The notes under the pieces are model-generated. The model searched no databases. It was not told the DNA's origin and saw nothing but the letters and a program-made list of their open reading frames with translations. Of a stretch of 10,608 nt of DNA, positions 1-6,445 are shown in pieces; the stretch's first letter is position 1; each line of letters opens with the position of its first letter. Origin of the DNA: a bacterium (GTDB taxonomy: Bacteria > Arandabacterota > Arandabacteria > Arandabacterales > Arandabacteraceae). The stretch spans positions 1 to 10,608 of the forward strand of contig JALGWB010000086.1 of the NCBI GenBank assembly GCA_025774405.1, given 5' to 3'. The position numbers and the translations under genes are program-made.

Positions 1-2957
1 GAGAGAATCAAGCCTGCCCAGAGATAGGGGTGATCTGATTTCCCCGAGTCACGAAGCTTTCGAATTATCTCAATCTCGATCCTTCTCAGCCGTGCAGGTA
101 GATCCTCGTCTGCCTCACGGTAAAAGGCTAGCATGATCTCTGCTGTTGCAATGTCTGAAATCGGCCACAGAGCGCTCACGATCCTGCGGACACCAGCAAG
201 CTCGAACGCACGTCTCAGACCATAGACACCCTCCCCAGCCACAATCCCGCCCAGACCGGTCTCGCATCCAGAAAGCAGAACGACGTCAGTTCCTCTAAGA
301 TTCATCGACGAGACTTCATAAGCCGTAAGAATGCCGTCTTCCCCAGTCGATCTCCCCCCATCGCCGGTACTTCGATCTGGAGCGAGCAGCAATCCCGATC
401 TAAGAAGTGGATTTATGCCATGATGTAGTTGTCGACTCATCAACGTATCTGAACACCCTGACGACTTTTGGTCCACGAAGAAGCCATGTGTCGCAATATG
501 GATGATTCGCTTCCCTGTCGCCTCTCGCTTGAACACTTCTTCACTTGCTTTCCAACCGAGATAGACCCTGATAGGCTCGGTTGACAATTCACGCCAGAGA
601 CTCTCGACGGCTCTTGCTTCTTCACGTGCTCCTATCAAAGGCGAAAGATCAATCTTGGCAAGGTGCTCCCGCACATGAGTCGTGCCAGTGGCATGAGCCC
701 CTCTTGTCAAATTATATGCAAGCTCAAGTGGCTCCTCAATTTCCTGCCCGCTGCCGGCTATCGTGCTCAGATCAGGATCCGCCAATACAAGCAAACCTCT
801 GCCAGGTGGGGCTGGCTCGGTGAATCGTGCAAGGTCACGACCAGCTGAGAAGTAGTGGATTGGAAATGATTCGACGAGGTAGCGTCCGCTATCATCGATC
901 AATCCAGCAAAAGATAACGTGTTGAGATCACCATCGGGTGCAATTATGATCAAGTCGCACCCCTCGATGCGGCTCTCAAGCGGCTTCCAGATTTTCTCAT
1001 AGATACCCCTGGCGATACTACAATAGGTGATGGCATCGTTAGGTTGCGGATTGCCCCCACTGCCAGCGATTGTGTACATGTGCTGACGGTAGTTGGCAAT
1101 AGCACTATCAACAGGCTGTGCACTTCCCAGAAATACGATCTCTGGATCACCACTATGCCTTATGACAAGTGCGAGATACTGGGGAAGAGAGGTCTCACTC
1201 GCTGGCTGAACATAGTCCCATTTAAGATACTCAATGAGTGCTGCGTCTTCAGGCAAGAGATTGCCCAGTTCACCACAGGTAAGATCCTTTCTGTGCATGC
1301 GATTTCGATACGATGAGCTCCGGTGGGCAAGCTCACCGTCAAGCCTATCGATCAGTCTCTGCAGCGAGTCAACTGTGGCACGATACTTATTAAGATCATC
1401 ACTGCGCAGCGAGCTCCAGAGGTTGGCGAGATCAAACTTGGCATCTCGCAACCTGCGGCTGAGACGTGCCACCGTCGTATCACTTAGATCAAAGAGAGTC
1501 ATCTGTCGTTCGAAAATCTCATCCGACACACATCCCTTCGTTCTGATAATAATGTTGGAAAGCATCAGCAGAAAATCAGGCGGCGCACCTGCATCCTTAA
1601 CACATGAGATAAGGCATGAGACCGACCGGGCCAGCTCATGACTGAATGTGAGGGCTTCTTGCTCGGGCAGTGCAAGCGCATTATCAGTGAAGTTCTTGTG
1701 CCGGACCGTTGCGGCACGCACAGCAGCTGCCAGAGCATCACCATATCTACCCTCGACCCTGTAGACCATAGCGAGCTGCTCAAGAACATCTGCAACTTCG
1801 GGATGCTCGGCCCCGAGTGTATTCTGGCCAAGATCAAGAGCATGAACGTATATTGACTCGGCTGATGCAAGCTCGCCAAGCTTGAGATTGTTATAGGCTA
1901 GATCACACAGCGTTGAAATGCTTCGAGGATGCTCAAAACCGAAAGCCTTGTTCCAGACTTCAAGTGTCTTCTCGTAAAGGGGTTTCGCGCTGGCGTAGTC
2001 ACCCCGCACCGTTGAAAGCCAGGCGAGGTTGTGAAATGCCATCGCAATACCTGGATGAGCTCCTCCTGGTGTCTCCTTCCCAATCGTAGCCTGCCTCACC
2101 TCAAGCACATGCCTGTAGAGCGATTCAGCCTCGGCGTACCTTCCCTGCAAGGTATAGACGGATGCAAGCTGGGCTTCGCTTGATGCCACATCAGGATGAT
2201 TATCACCTAAGCCTTTTCTGCGCAGCCTAAGACCTTCCAGGAAATAGCTTTCCGCTCCTTCGTAGTCACTGAGTGCCATGCAAACCCGCCCAAGATAGCT
2301 CAGCACAGCACCAATGTCCTCAGGATGAGCCTCGGCACAAACGGGCTCTCTTATTCTCAGTGACTCTCGATACATGCGCTCCGCTTCGGCATATCTTCCC
2401 GTCTTCATGTAAAGATGGCCGAGTTCGTCATACAGATTGGCAACAGCCTTAGCAGCCTGGTAGGACTCTCGGATGCGCTCGCCGTAGAGCTTCCGATTGA
2501 GCTCAAGAGCGGCTACCTGCAGAGACTCTGCCTTGCTGTAATAGCCAAGATGTTTATAGTGATTGGCAAGCCCTGAAACATACCTGGCAAACTTTGGGCT
2601 TTCAGAACCGTAGAGCTTCTTGGCTATCCGATAGGAGCGCTCTCGGTAGGGAGTGGCCTGGCGATGGCGCCAGTTCCGTTCGTAGAGTCGCCTGAGGTCA
2701 TCGCAGTCACGAAGCACCACTATATTATCTTCACCGAGCACTCTTGAGTGGATCTTAAGCAGCCAGAGATTAAGCGATTCGGCCTCAGCAAACGTCCTGA
2801 AATAGACCCGTCCGGAAACCGAGTCCCGCGCGCAGGGAAAGCAAACAAGGCTCTCAGATGGAGCATAAGCATGAGACGCAATCTTCCAGACTGAATCGGC
2901 TATAGCAAGAGCTTGTTCTGGCTTGCTCCGATCGAGGAGCTCTTCAGCAAGTTGCAT
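1..2957 (-). CDS. TPR-CHAT protein (caspase-like putative protease), C-terminus cut by window edge
   Basis: An uninterrupted minus-strand frame of 985 codons runs off the left edge. From the ATG at 2957, residues about 95-415 are helical repeats of the kinesin-light-chain TPR type with a period near 42 residues, for example GDNHPDVASSEAQLASVYTL followed by QGRYAEAESLYRHVL. Residues about 420-575 form a helical linker, and a CHAT domain (caspase HetF associated with TPRs) follows from about 575. The predicted catalytic pair is His824 in HIATHGFF (codon 486-488) and Cys898 in LLSGCETGLG (codon 264-266); the CHAT signature GEGVYGLRRAFELAG follows. Only the last residues should be missing. CHAT proteins are clan CD cysteine peptidases; in type III-E CRISPR systems a TPR-CHAT protease acts on a partner protein. 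No signal peptide or membrane helix is seen, so it is probably cytoplasmic. It is the third gene after an ECF sigma and anti-sigma factor. The start is uncertain: the ATG has only a weak AGG close upstream, and the frame stays open back to the anti-sigma stop at 3042. Substrate unknown. Confidence 0.93.
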   Translation of the reverse strand, partial: MQLAEELLDRSKPEQALAIADSVWKIASHAYAPSESLVCFPCARDSVSGRVYFRTFAEAESLNLWLLKIHSRVLGEDNIVVLRDCDDLRRLYERNWRHRQATPYRERSYRIAKKLYGSESPKFARYVSGLANHYKHLGYYSKAESLQVAALELNRKLYGERIRESYQAAKAVANLYDELGHLYMKTGRYAEAERMYRESLRIREPVCAEAHPEDIGAVLSYLGRVCMALSDYEGAESYFLEGLRLRRKGLGDNHPDVASSEAQLASVYTLQGRYAEAESLYRHVLEVRQATIGKETPGGAHPGIAMAFHNLAWLSTVRGDYASAKPLYEKTLEVWNKAFGFEHPRSISTLCDLAYNNLKLGELASAESIYVHALDLGQNTLGAEHPEVADVLEQLAMVYRVEGRYGDALAAAVRAATVRHKNFTDNALALPEQEALTFSHELARSVSCLISCVKDAGAPPDFLLMLSNIIIRTKGCVSDEIFERQMTLFDLSDTTVARLSRRLRDAKFDLANLWSSLRSDDLNKYRATVDSLQRLIDRLDGELAHRSSSYRNRMHRKDLTCGELGNLLPEDAALIEYLKWDYVQPASETSLPQYLALVIRHSGDPEIVFLGSAQPVDSAIANYRQHMYTIAGSGGNPQPNDAITYCSIARGIYEKIWKPLESRIEGCDLIIIAPDGDLNTLSFAGLIDDSGRYLVESFPIHYFSAGRDLARFTEPAPPGRGLLVLADPDLSTIAGSGQEIEEPLELAYNLTRGAHATGTTHVREHLAKIDLSPLIGAREEARAVESLWRELSTEPIRVYLGWKASEEVFKREATGKRIIHIATHGFFVDQKSSGCSDTLMSRQLHHGINPLLRSGLLLAPDRSTGDGGRSTGEDGILTAYEVSSMNLRGTDVVLLSGCETGLGGIVAGEGVYGLRRAFELAGVRRIVSALWPISDIATAEIMLAFYREADEDLPARLRRIEIEIIRKLRDSGKSDHPYLWAGLIL

Positions 2958-3041
2958 CAGCCTGCGCCAATCTCGATTGTGTTGGATTCCCGCTTGAGAA
3001 GTATCGATCCCAGCAGCGAGCTCGTAAACTTTGCCTCCAGC

Positions 3042-3602
3042 TCATCCTGATTGACCATGCGCTAAGGTGGCTCTCTGACCCTCTCTCAACCCCACCACAT
3101 AGATACCAATCGTAAGAACTAAAGCAGCCAGTGCCCCAGCAGCCCAGACGGGCAGCAACTTGCGCGCAAAGACCAGCCTAATCACATGCTCGATCTGCTC
3201 AATTGCTGATCGCCTTCGCTCAGCTTGGTGTGGTTCCTCATGAGGAATGAGGCCGATAGTCTGGGCGACATCTCGGGCATCATGAAAGTCACGGGCGCAG
3301 TTTTCACATAGCTGTAGATGAAGTTGCGCCCGAGATCTTAGGTCAGGCTCAAGCAATTCCGGGGATAGAACCAATGCAAGAAGCGTTTCGGTTGAAAGAT
3401 GGTAGGCACTGTCAGGCGCTGCGTGGGAGGTAATTGTTTGAGCGAGTGAACGAAGGAGCCCGGCCTGCTCTCTGCATTTGAGACACTCCCTCAGGTGTTT
3501 TTCGATGGTCTCCACCCTGTCGTCCCGGATTTCTCCTGCAATGTAAGCTTCGAGACAATCCTGGACCCATTGGCAGAGAGCCTGGCGATCCACCTCACTC
3601 AA
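3042..3602 (-). CDS. Membrane anti-sigma factor with two zinc-finger (zf-HC2-type) motifs
   Basis: This 186-residue protein probably binds and inhibits the ECF sigma factor encoded immediately upstream. Two HxxxCxxC motifs typical of zinc-binding anti-sigma domains are visible: H36-C40-C43 (HLRECLKC) and H95-C99-C102 (HLQLCENC). A single hydrophobic segment at about 151-171 would anchor it in the inner membrane with the zinc domains in the cytoplasm, leaving only about 15 residues outside. The TTG start at 3602 overlaps the sigma stop by 8 bases. A GTG at 3593, with GGGGG nine bases upstream, is an equally good start and would lie just after the sigma stop. Translational coupling is likely either way. 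The TGA at 3042-3044 is followed in the same frame by the coding-like lead into the TPR-CHAT gene, so an anti-sigma-TPR-CHAT fusion broken by one stop codon is possible. Family assignment is good; the partner is inferred from position. Confidence 0.88.
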   Translation of the reverse strand: MSEVDRQALCQWVQDCLEAYIAGEIRDDRVETIEKHLRECLKCREQAGLLRSLAQTITSHAAPDSAYHLSTETLLALVLSPELLEPDLRSRAQLHLQLCENCARDFHDARDVAQTIGLIPHEEPHQAERRRSAIEQIEHVIRLVFARKLLPVWAAGALAALVLTIGIYVVGLREGQRATLAHGQSG

Positions 3603-4257
3603 CCCCCTGGGACCGCACTTTATTGTACCCTCTATTAGTCGAAAAATCTGTCATATTGTTCCCTCGATAGCCGAGAAGTTCCTTCGCTCTCTGGCAACAC
3701 CGTGAGAGCCTTGATTTTACAGTGCCCTCTGGAATCCCCAGTACCTGTGAGATTTCGCGATACTTCATCCGCTTGAAGAAGCGAAGCTTGAGCAGCTCAA
3801 CATCCTCGGGTTCGAGTTTCAATAGCACTGCGTTAGAAATCTTGCGAATCTCCTCATCAATCACATAGTCAAGTGGACTGGGGCAATCTGCACTGACCTG
3901 GGTTGCTCCTAGCTCTTCGAGTGATACGGTGGGATGGATACGTCTTGTCTCATCAACACAAACATAAAGAGCAATTCTTTCGACATAAGTCTTGAAAGAG
4001 CAATCGCCTCGAAAAGCTGCGTTGCAGAGGTTCCTCACGAGCCGCTCATGAACCTCCTGAATGATATCGTCACGATTCTTCCGCAATGCGTGAAATCGCG
4101 AAACAACGTTACCGATCCATTTTTCGACTGTGTTAATCGAGCCTTTCTCGCCATTGATATAGGACCAAACAATGCCATCCAGGTTATTTGGCGCGTTGCT
4201 GCGATGTCGGTGTGTACAGCCCAGAAAGGCAGCCCGCTGCTCGCTTCTCCGCCGCAT
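3595..4257 (-). CDS. ECF (group IV) RNA polymerase sigma factor
   Basis: The product (220 residues from the ATG at 4257) has the two-domain layout of ECF sigma factors. Region 2 lies at about 45-105 and includes RDDIIQEVHERLVRNL and CSFKTYVERIALYVCVDETRR-like helices, matching the DDxxQEV core-binding and TYVxRIAxYxxxDxxRR promoter-melting patterns. Region 4 lies at about 145-195 with a helix-turn-helix: YREISQVLGIPEGTVKSRLS. It should direct polymerase to a dedicated set of promoters and be held by the anti-sigma factor whose gene overlaps its end. The first 40 residues do not look like sigma sequence. A good TTGACA/TAAAAT promoter overlaps the ATG itself, so the true start may be downstream. 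There is no in-frame ATG, GTG or TTG before region 2; an ATT at 4137, preceded by GAGAAAGG, is the nearest option. Identity is secure, start is not. Confidence 0.92.
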   Translation of the reverse strand: MRRRSEQRAAFLGCTHRHRSNAPNNLDGIVWSYINGEKGSINTVEKWIGNVVSRFHALRKNRDDIIQEVHERLVRNLCNAAFRGDCSFKTYVERIALYVCVDETRRIHPTVSLEELGATQVSADCPSPLDYVIDEEIRKISNAVLLKLEPEDVELLKLRFFKRMKYREISQVLGIPEGTVKSRLSRCCQRAKELLGYRGNNMTDFSTNRGYNKVRSQGVE

Positions 4258-4285
4258 TTTATCACAAATTCCCCGAGATTGTCAA
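4256..4285 (-). promoter_or_regulatory. Sigma70-like promoter of the sigma/anti-sigma/CHAT operon
   Basis: On the minus strand TTGACA (4285-4280, full consensus) is followed after 18 bases by TAAAAT (4261-4256, five of six consensus positions). Shifted -10 readings ATAAAA or GATAAA give 17- or 16-base spacers. The -10 box overlaps the annotated ATG of the sigma gene, so transcription would begin near 4249. Good match, but prediction only. Confidence 0.5.
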
Positions 4286-4767
4286 TCGTGCCTGAGATCC
4301 GGTAGAAAGCCACATAGGACAGGGTCACGGCGAAGATGGTCTCTGTGTTGAGGTGATCTAAGGAGTTGGATATCCCTGATTAGGTGGCTGGGCCGAGCCT
4401 TACCATGAGTGCTTCTACTGCTGATAGGTAACTCACATCCTGAGCGTAGGCGGTTAGAGATCAAGGACGAAGTGCCACCAAGCTGAAAGGGCTCGAATAA
4501 TTGCTACCAAAACCGCGGAGCACTGTTATGCCGCCACATTCCAATAGCCATATTCCTGAAAGGATAGTCTGGTTACCCGAGTTCAGAAAATGGCGTCTGT
4601 TTCAGATACTTTTCGAGGCAACAGGCAGGCACGCAAGGACTCAGGGTGCGGGAGTTGGAAAGGTCTGGCAGGCTGGGCAACCTTAAGAGAGGATGATCTA
4701 TGATCAATCCTTGGTGCTCTGCCTGATGACCAGCACTACCGGAAGCACAACTGCCACATAGTTCCTT
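4258..4767. other. Intergenic stretch, 510 bases, no gene seen
   Basis: This lies between the ECF sigma gene and the end of the DUF6249-like gene, both on the minus strand. Apart from the sigma70-like promoter at its left end I see no coding sequence: the short open frames at 4282-4464 (minus) and 4501-4686 (plus) look like random composition. Weak hairpins occur at about 4710-4732 (GTGCT/AGCAC arms) and 4694-4706 (TGATC/GATCA arms) just downstream of the DUF6249-like gene, neither with a T-run. CCAAAACCG at 4507-4515 partly resembles the TGTAACAAAACCG element found at 5179-5245 but lacks the following GTCA. Confidence 0.6.
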
Positions 4768-5121
4768 CTACTTGACTGCTCTCCTCTCGACCAGATACGA
4801 TAAAATGAGTGCAACTCCTATGAGCATAGGTATTGCGCTGATCGAAAGACTCTTGGTACCACCTTCTGCCAGGATGACTATGAACAAGCCTATGCCAATC
4901 GCTAGCCATACGAGTCCAGATTTGAGAGTGGCAACAGGTGATTGGACAAGTTTCAGATCACGAAGCGGCAATCCCTTTTCAATGGCAGTCTTATATGCCT
5001 CGAGTTCCTTCTTGCGCTTCACCACACCCGCTGCGATAATCGCTATGACGACGACAGCAGCAAAAGAGAACACCACTACCATAAACAGAAGCGGCGTAAG
5101 CCTGAGACCAAAGAAAGGCAT
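4768..5121 (-). CDS. Small three-helix membrane protein, DUF6249-like
   Basis: This 117-residue protein has hydrophobic segments at about 9-33, 68-85 and 94-111. Between the first two is a charged stretch with KRKKELEAYKTAIEKGLPL, the hallmark of the DUF6249 family (a membrane helix, a basic segment with an 'AIEKGL' motif, then two helices). The length is normal for that family, whose function is unknown. The start ATG at 5121 has a strong ribosome-binding site (AAAGGAGAGG). It is transcribed away from the second ECF sigma gene, and its predicted promoter is a mirror copy of that gene's promoter. It is therefore a candidate member of that sigma factor's regulon, perhaps an envelope-response protein; this is inference from the shared promoter element. 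Confidence 0.8.
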   Translation of the reverse strand: MPFFGLRLTPLLFMVVVFSFAAVVVIAIIAAGVVKRKKELEAYKTAIEKGLPLRDLKLVQSPVATLKSGLVWLAIGIGLFIVILAEGGTKSLSISAIPMLIGVALILSYLVERRAVK

Positions 5122-5162
5122 TGTCCTCTCCTTTCACCTGTTCTTGCATTGTTCACACCTAT

Positions 5163-5191
5163 ATGACCCATTAGGCATCGGTTTTGTTACA
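5163..5191 (-). promoter_or_regulatory. Predicted ECF-type promoter of the DUF6249-like gene
   Basis: Reading the minus strand, TGTAAC (5191-5186) starts the 13-base element TGTAACAAAACCG (5191-5179). Eleven bases later comes GTCA (5167-5164), giving a -35 to -10 layout of TGTAAC, 17 bases, GGTCAT. An AAC-containing -35 and a GTC-containing -10 at about this spacing are typical of ECF promoters. It ends about 42 bases before the ATG at 5121. The divergent promoter has the same sequence and spacing. Confidence 0.6.
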
Positions 5192-5245
5192 CGAGAATCG
5201 AAAGATGAAGACCGCATGTCAAAATTGTATTCTGTAACAAAACCG
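5179..5245. repeat. Perfect 13-bp inverted repeat flanking a 41-base centre
   Basis: CGGTTTTGTTACA (5179-5191) and TGTAACAAAACCG (5233-5245) are exact reverse complements separated by 41 bases. The arms correspond to the -35 regions of two outward-facing predicted ECF promoters, so the repeat is best explained as duplicated promoter recognition sequence rather than a hairpin or a mobile-element end. A dimeric regulator site is an alternative. Confidence 0.85.
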
Positions 5246-5261
5246 CTACGTTAAGTGTCAC
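5233..5261 (+). promoter_or_regulatory. Predicted ECF-type promoter of the second sigma operon (autoregulated?)
   Basis: TGTAAC (5233-5238), 17 bases, then TGTCAC (5256-5261). The 13-base TGTAACAAAACCG is followed after exactly 11 bases by GTCA (5257-5260), as in the divergent copy. Transcription would start near 5268, about 24 bases before the ATG at 5292 and upstream of its AAGG ribosome-binding site. The location suggests the adjacent ECF sigma factor reads its own promoter. Confidence 0.6.
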
Positions 5262-5291
5262 CTAAGATGAAAGGATATTCGAAGGTGGCAG

Positions 5292-5879
5292 ATGGTGGAA
5301 GTCTTTCAGTTAGTCAATCTTGTCGTGGCAGGTGTGAAAATAGCTGCTAACCATATTCAATTGAGACTGGTCTTGTCGGATTCGCAGCTCATCGCCCGCG
5401 CCAAGGGTGGCGACGATGATGCCTTTGCTGAAATCGTGAAACGTTACCAGGGTTTTATCTACAGGCAGGCGTGGGGATATCTCCAGAATGACGAAGCCGC
5501 AAAAGATGCTACGCAAGATGTCTTCGTGACAGCATATGAGGGCGTTGCCTATCTCAGGAATGATTCCGCTCTTCGCCAGTGGCTATACCGCATTTGTAGA
5601 AACCACTGTCTGAACATCATCCGGAGAGCCGACATTGAACGCCGGTCTCGCTCCGAGGCGCCGCATGAGGTGCAGCCAGATCTCCCCCTTCGTGTAGCTC
5701 TCAGAGAAATGATTTCCGCCCTTGACGACCGATACCGTGAGGTTATCATCCTGAGGTACTATCAAGATCTCACCTATGACGAGATTGCCCAGGTCCTCGA
5801 CATCCCTGTAACGACCGTAAAGGTGAGACTGTTCCGTGCTAAGAACAAACTCAAGAAAATGCTTGGAGAAAGCCGATGA
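5292..5879 (+). CDS. ECF (group IV) RNA polymerase sigma factor, RpoE-like
   Basis: The 195-residue product is a clear RpoE-type ECF sigma factor. Region 2 spans about 33-105: GDDDAFAEIVKRYQGFIYR, then NDEAAKDATQDVFVTAYEG (core-binding and -10 recognition), then LRQWLYRICRNHCLNIIRR. Region 4 spans about 135-190: ALDDRYREVIILRYYQDLTY followed by the helix-turn-helix DEIAQVLDIPVTTVKVRLFR. The first 27 residues are a hydrophobic extension not usual in the family. The ATG at 5292 is kept because AAGG lies six bases upstream and the predicted promoter ends just before it; a TTG at 5373 would give the usual family length. Its stop overlaps the anti-sigma start (ATGA), the standard sigma/anti-sigma arrangement. 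It probably recognises the TGTAAC-N17-TGTCAC promoters directly upstream. Confidence 0.95.
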   Translation: MVEVFQLVNLVVAGVKIAANHIQLRLVLSDSQLIARAKGGDDDAFAEIVKRYQGFIYRQAWGYLQNDEAAKDATQDVFVTAYEGVAYLRNDSALRQWLYRICRNHCLNIIRRADIERRSRSEAPHEVQPDLPLRVALREMISALDDRYREVIILRYYQDLTYDEIAQVLDIPVTTVKVRLFRAKNKLKKMLGESR

Positions 5880-6358
5880 AGTGCACCGACGTATTAAGGG
5901 TTCTAAATGATGATAGCCCAGACCTAAGGGCTGTCAGGCGTCATCTCGAGAGTTGCCCCGAGTGCTCTAAGAGATTCGCTCGAGATCTCAAGCTCGAAGA
6001 GGCTCTCCGGGATCTCCACCTCGAGATTGCTCCGGTGGATGTTACGGCCGAGGTCATGGATTCTGTCAGGTTCATGAACAAACACCAGACCAGGCAGGAG
6101 TTCATTCGCAGATGGATTTGGCTCGCTGTGTCGGTAACAACGCTGGCCCTCCTGGTAATTGCAGTGCCTATTCTGGCAGGCTGGTCTCAAAAGCTATGCG
6201 ATCTCGTCAACAGGTTTGATCCCGGTCGATGGGTTGACTCAGCATTTTCCCCTGTAATGTCCCCGAGGGTGGTCGCTTATTCGTTTCTCTTTATGGCAGC
6301 TGCTTTGGCCTGGATGGTTGCACATTTCTGGCGAGAGTCCAGGAGCACTATTCAATAA
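5876..6358 (+). CDS. Membrane anti-sigma factor, zf-HC2 type, two membrane helices
   Basis: This 160-residue protein carries the zinc anti-sigma motif HxxxCxxC at H23-C27-C30 (HLESCPEC) with a further Cys at position 3. Hydrophobic segments at about 81-101 and 131-149 follow. Both ends would be cytoplasmic, with a loop of about 30 residues outside. Its start overlaps the sigma stop (ATGA), so the two are translated together and it most likely sequesters that sigma factor at the inner membrane. The short exposed loop would be the place for signal sensing or cleavage, though nothing in it identifies a signal. A secreted HExxH protein is encoded 87 bases downstream on the same strand. Confidence 0.88.
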   Translation: MKCTDVLRVLNDDSPDLRAVRRHLESCPECSKRFARDLKLEEALRDLHLEIAPVDVTAEVMDSVRFMNKHQTRQEFIRRWIWLAVSVTTLALLVIAVPILAGWSQKLCDLVNRFDPGRWVDSAFSPVMSPRVVAYSFLFMAAALAWMVAHFWRESRSTIQ

Positions 6359-6445
6359 GGTTCACAGCGAGACCAGGGGATGGAGCGGTAGTTGAGCCAG
6401 GTTAAGCCTCCCTGCCGAAGCTGCCCCGAAGGAAAGGAGGAAGAG

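Noticed and set aside
1234..1641. 135-aa plus-strand frame
   Set aside because: Antisense to the helical linker of the TPR-CHAT protein, Ser/Arg-rich, no ribosome-binding site.
3042..3044. TGA as a recoded sense codon (alternative genetic code)
   Set aside because: TGA ends the second sigma gene and other genes in the window, and no long gene contains internal TGA.
4035..4328. 97-aa minus-strand open frame overlapping the first sigma gene
   Set aside because: It lies in another frame over clear sigma region 2 coding sequence and over the predicted promoter; the product has no recognisable features.
5179..5245. Inverted repeat as a transposon end or attachment site
   Set aside because: No transposase or target-site duplication is nearby; both arms fit promoter -35 positions with matching -10 boxes.
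4772..5254. 160-aa plus-strand frame opposite the DUF6249-like gene
   Set aside because: Antisense shadow of a well-supported gene; it also runs through the divergent promoter repeats.
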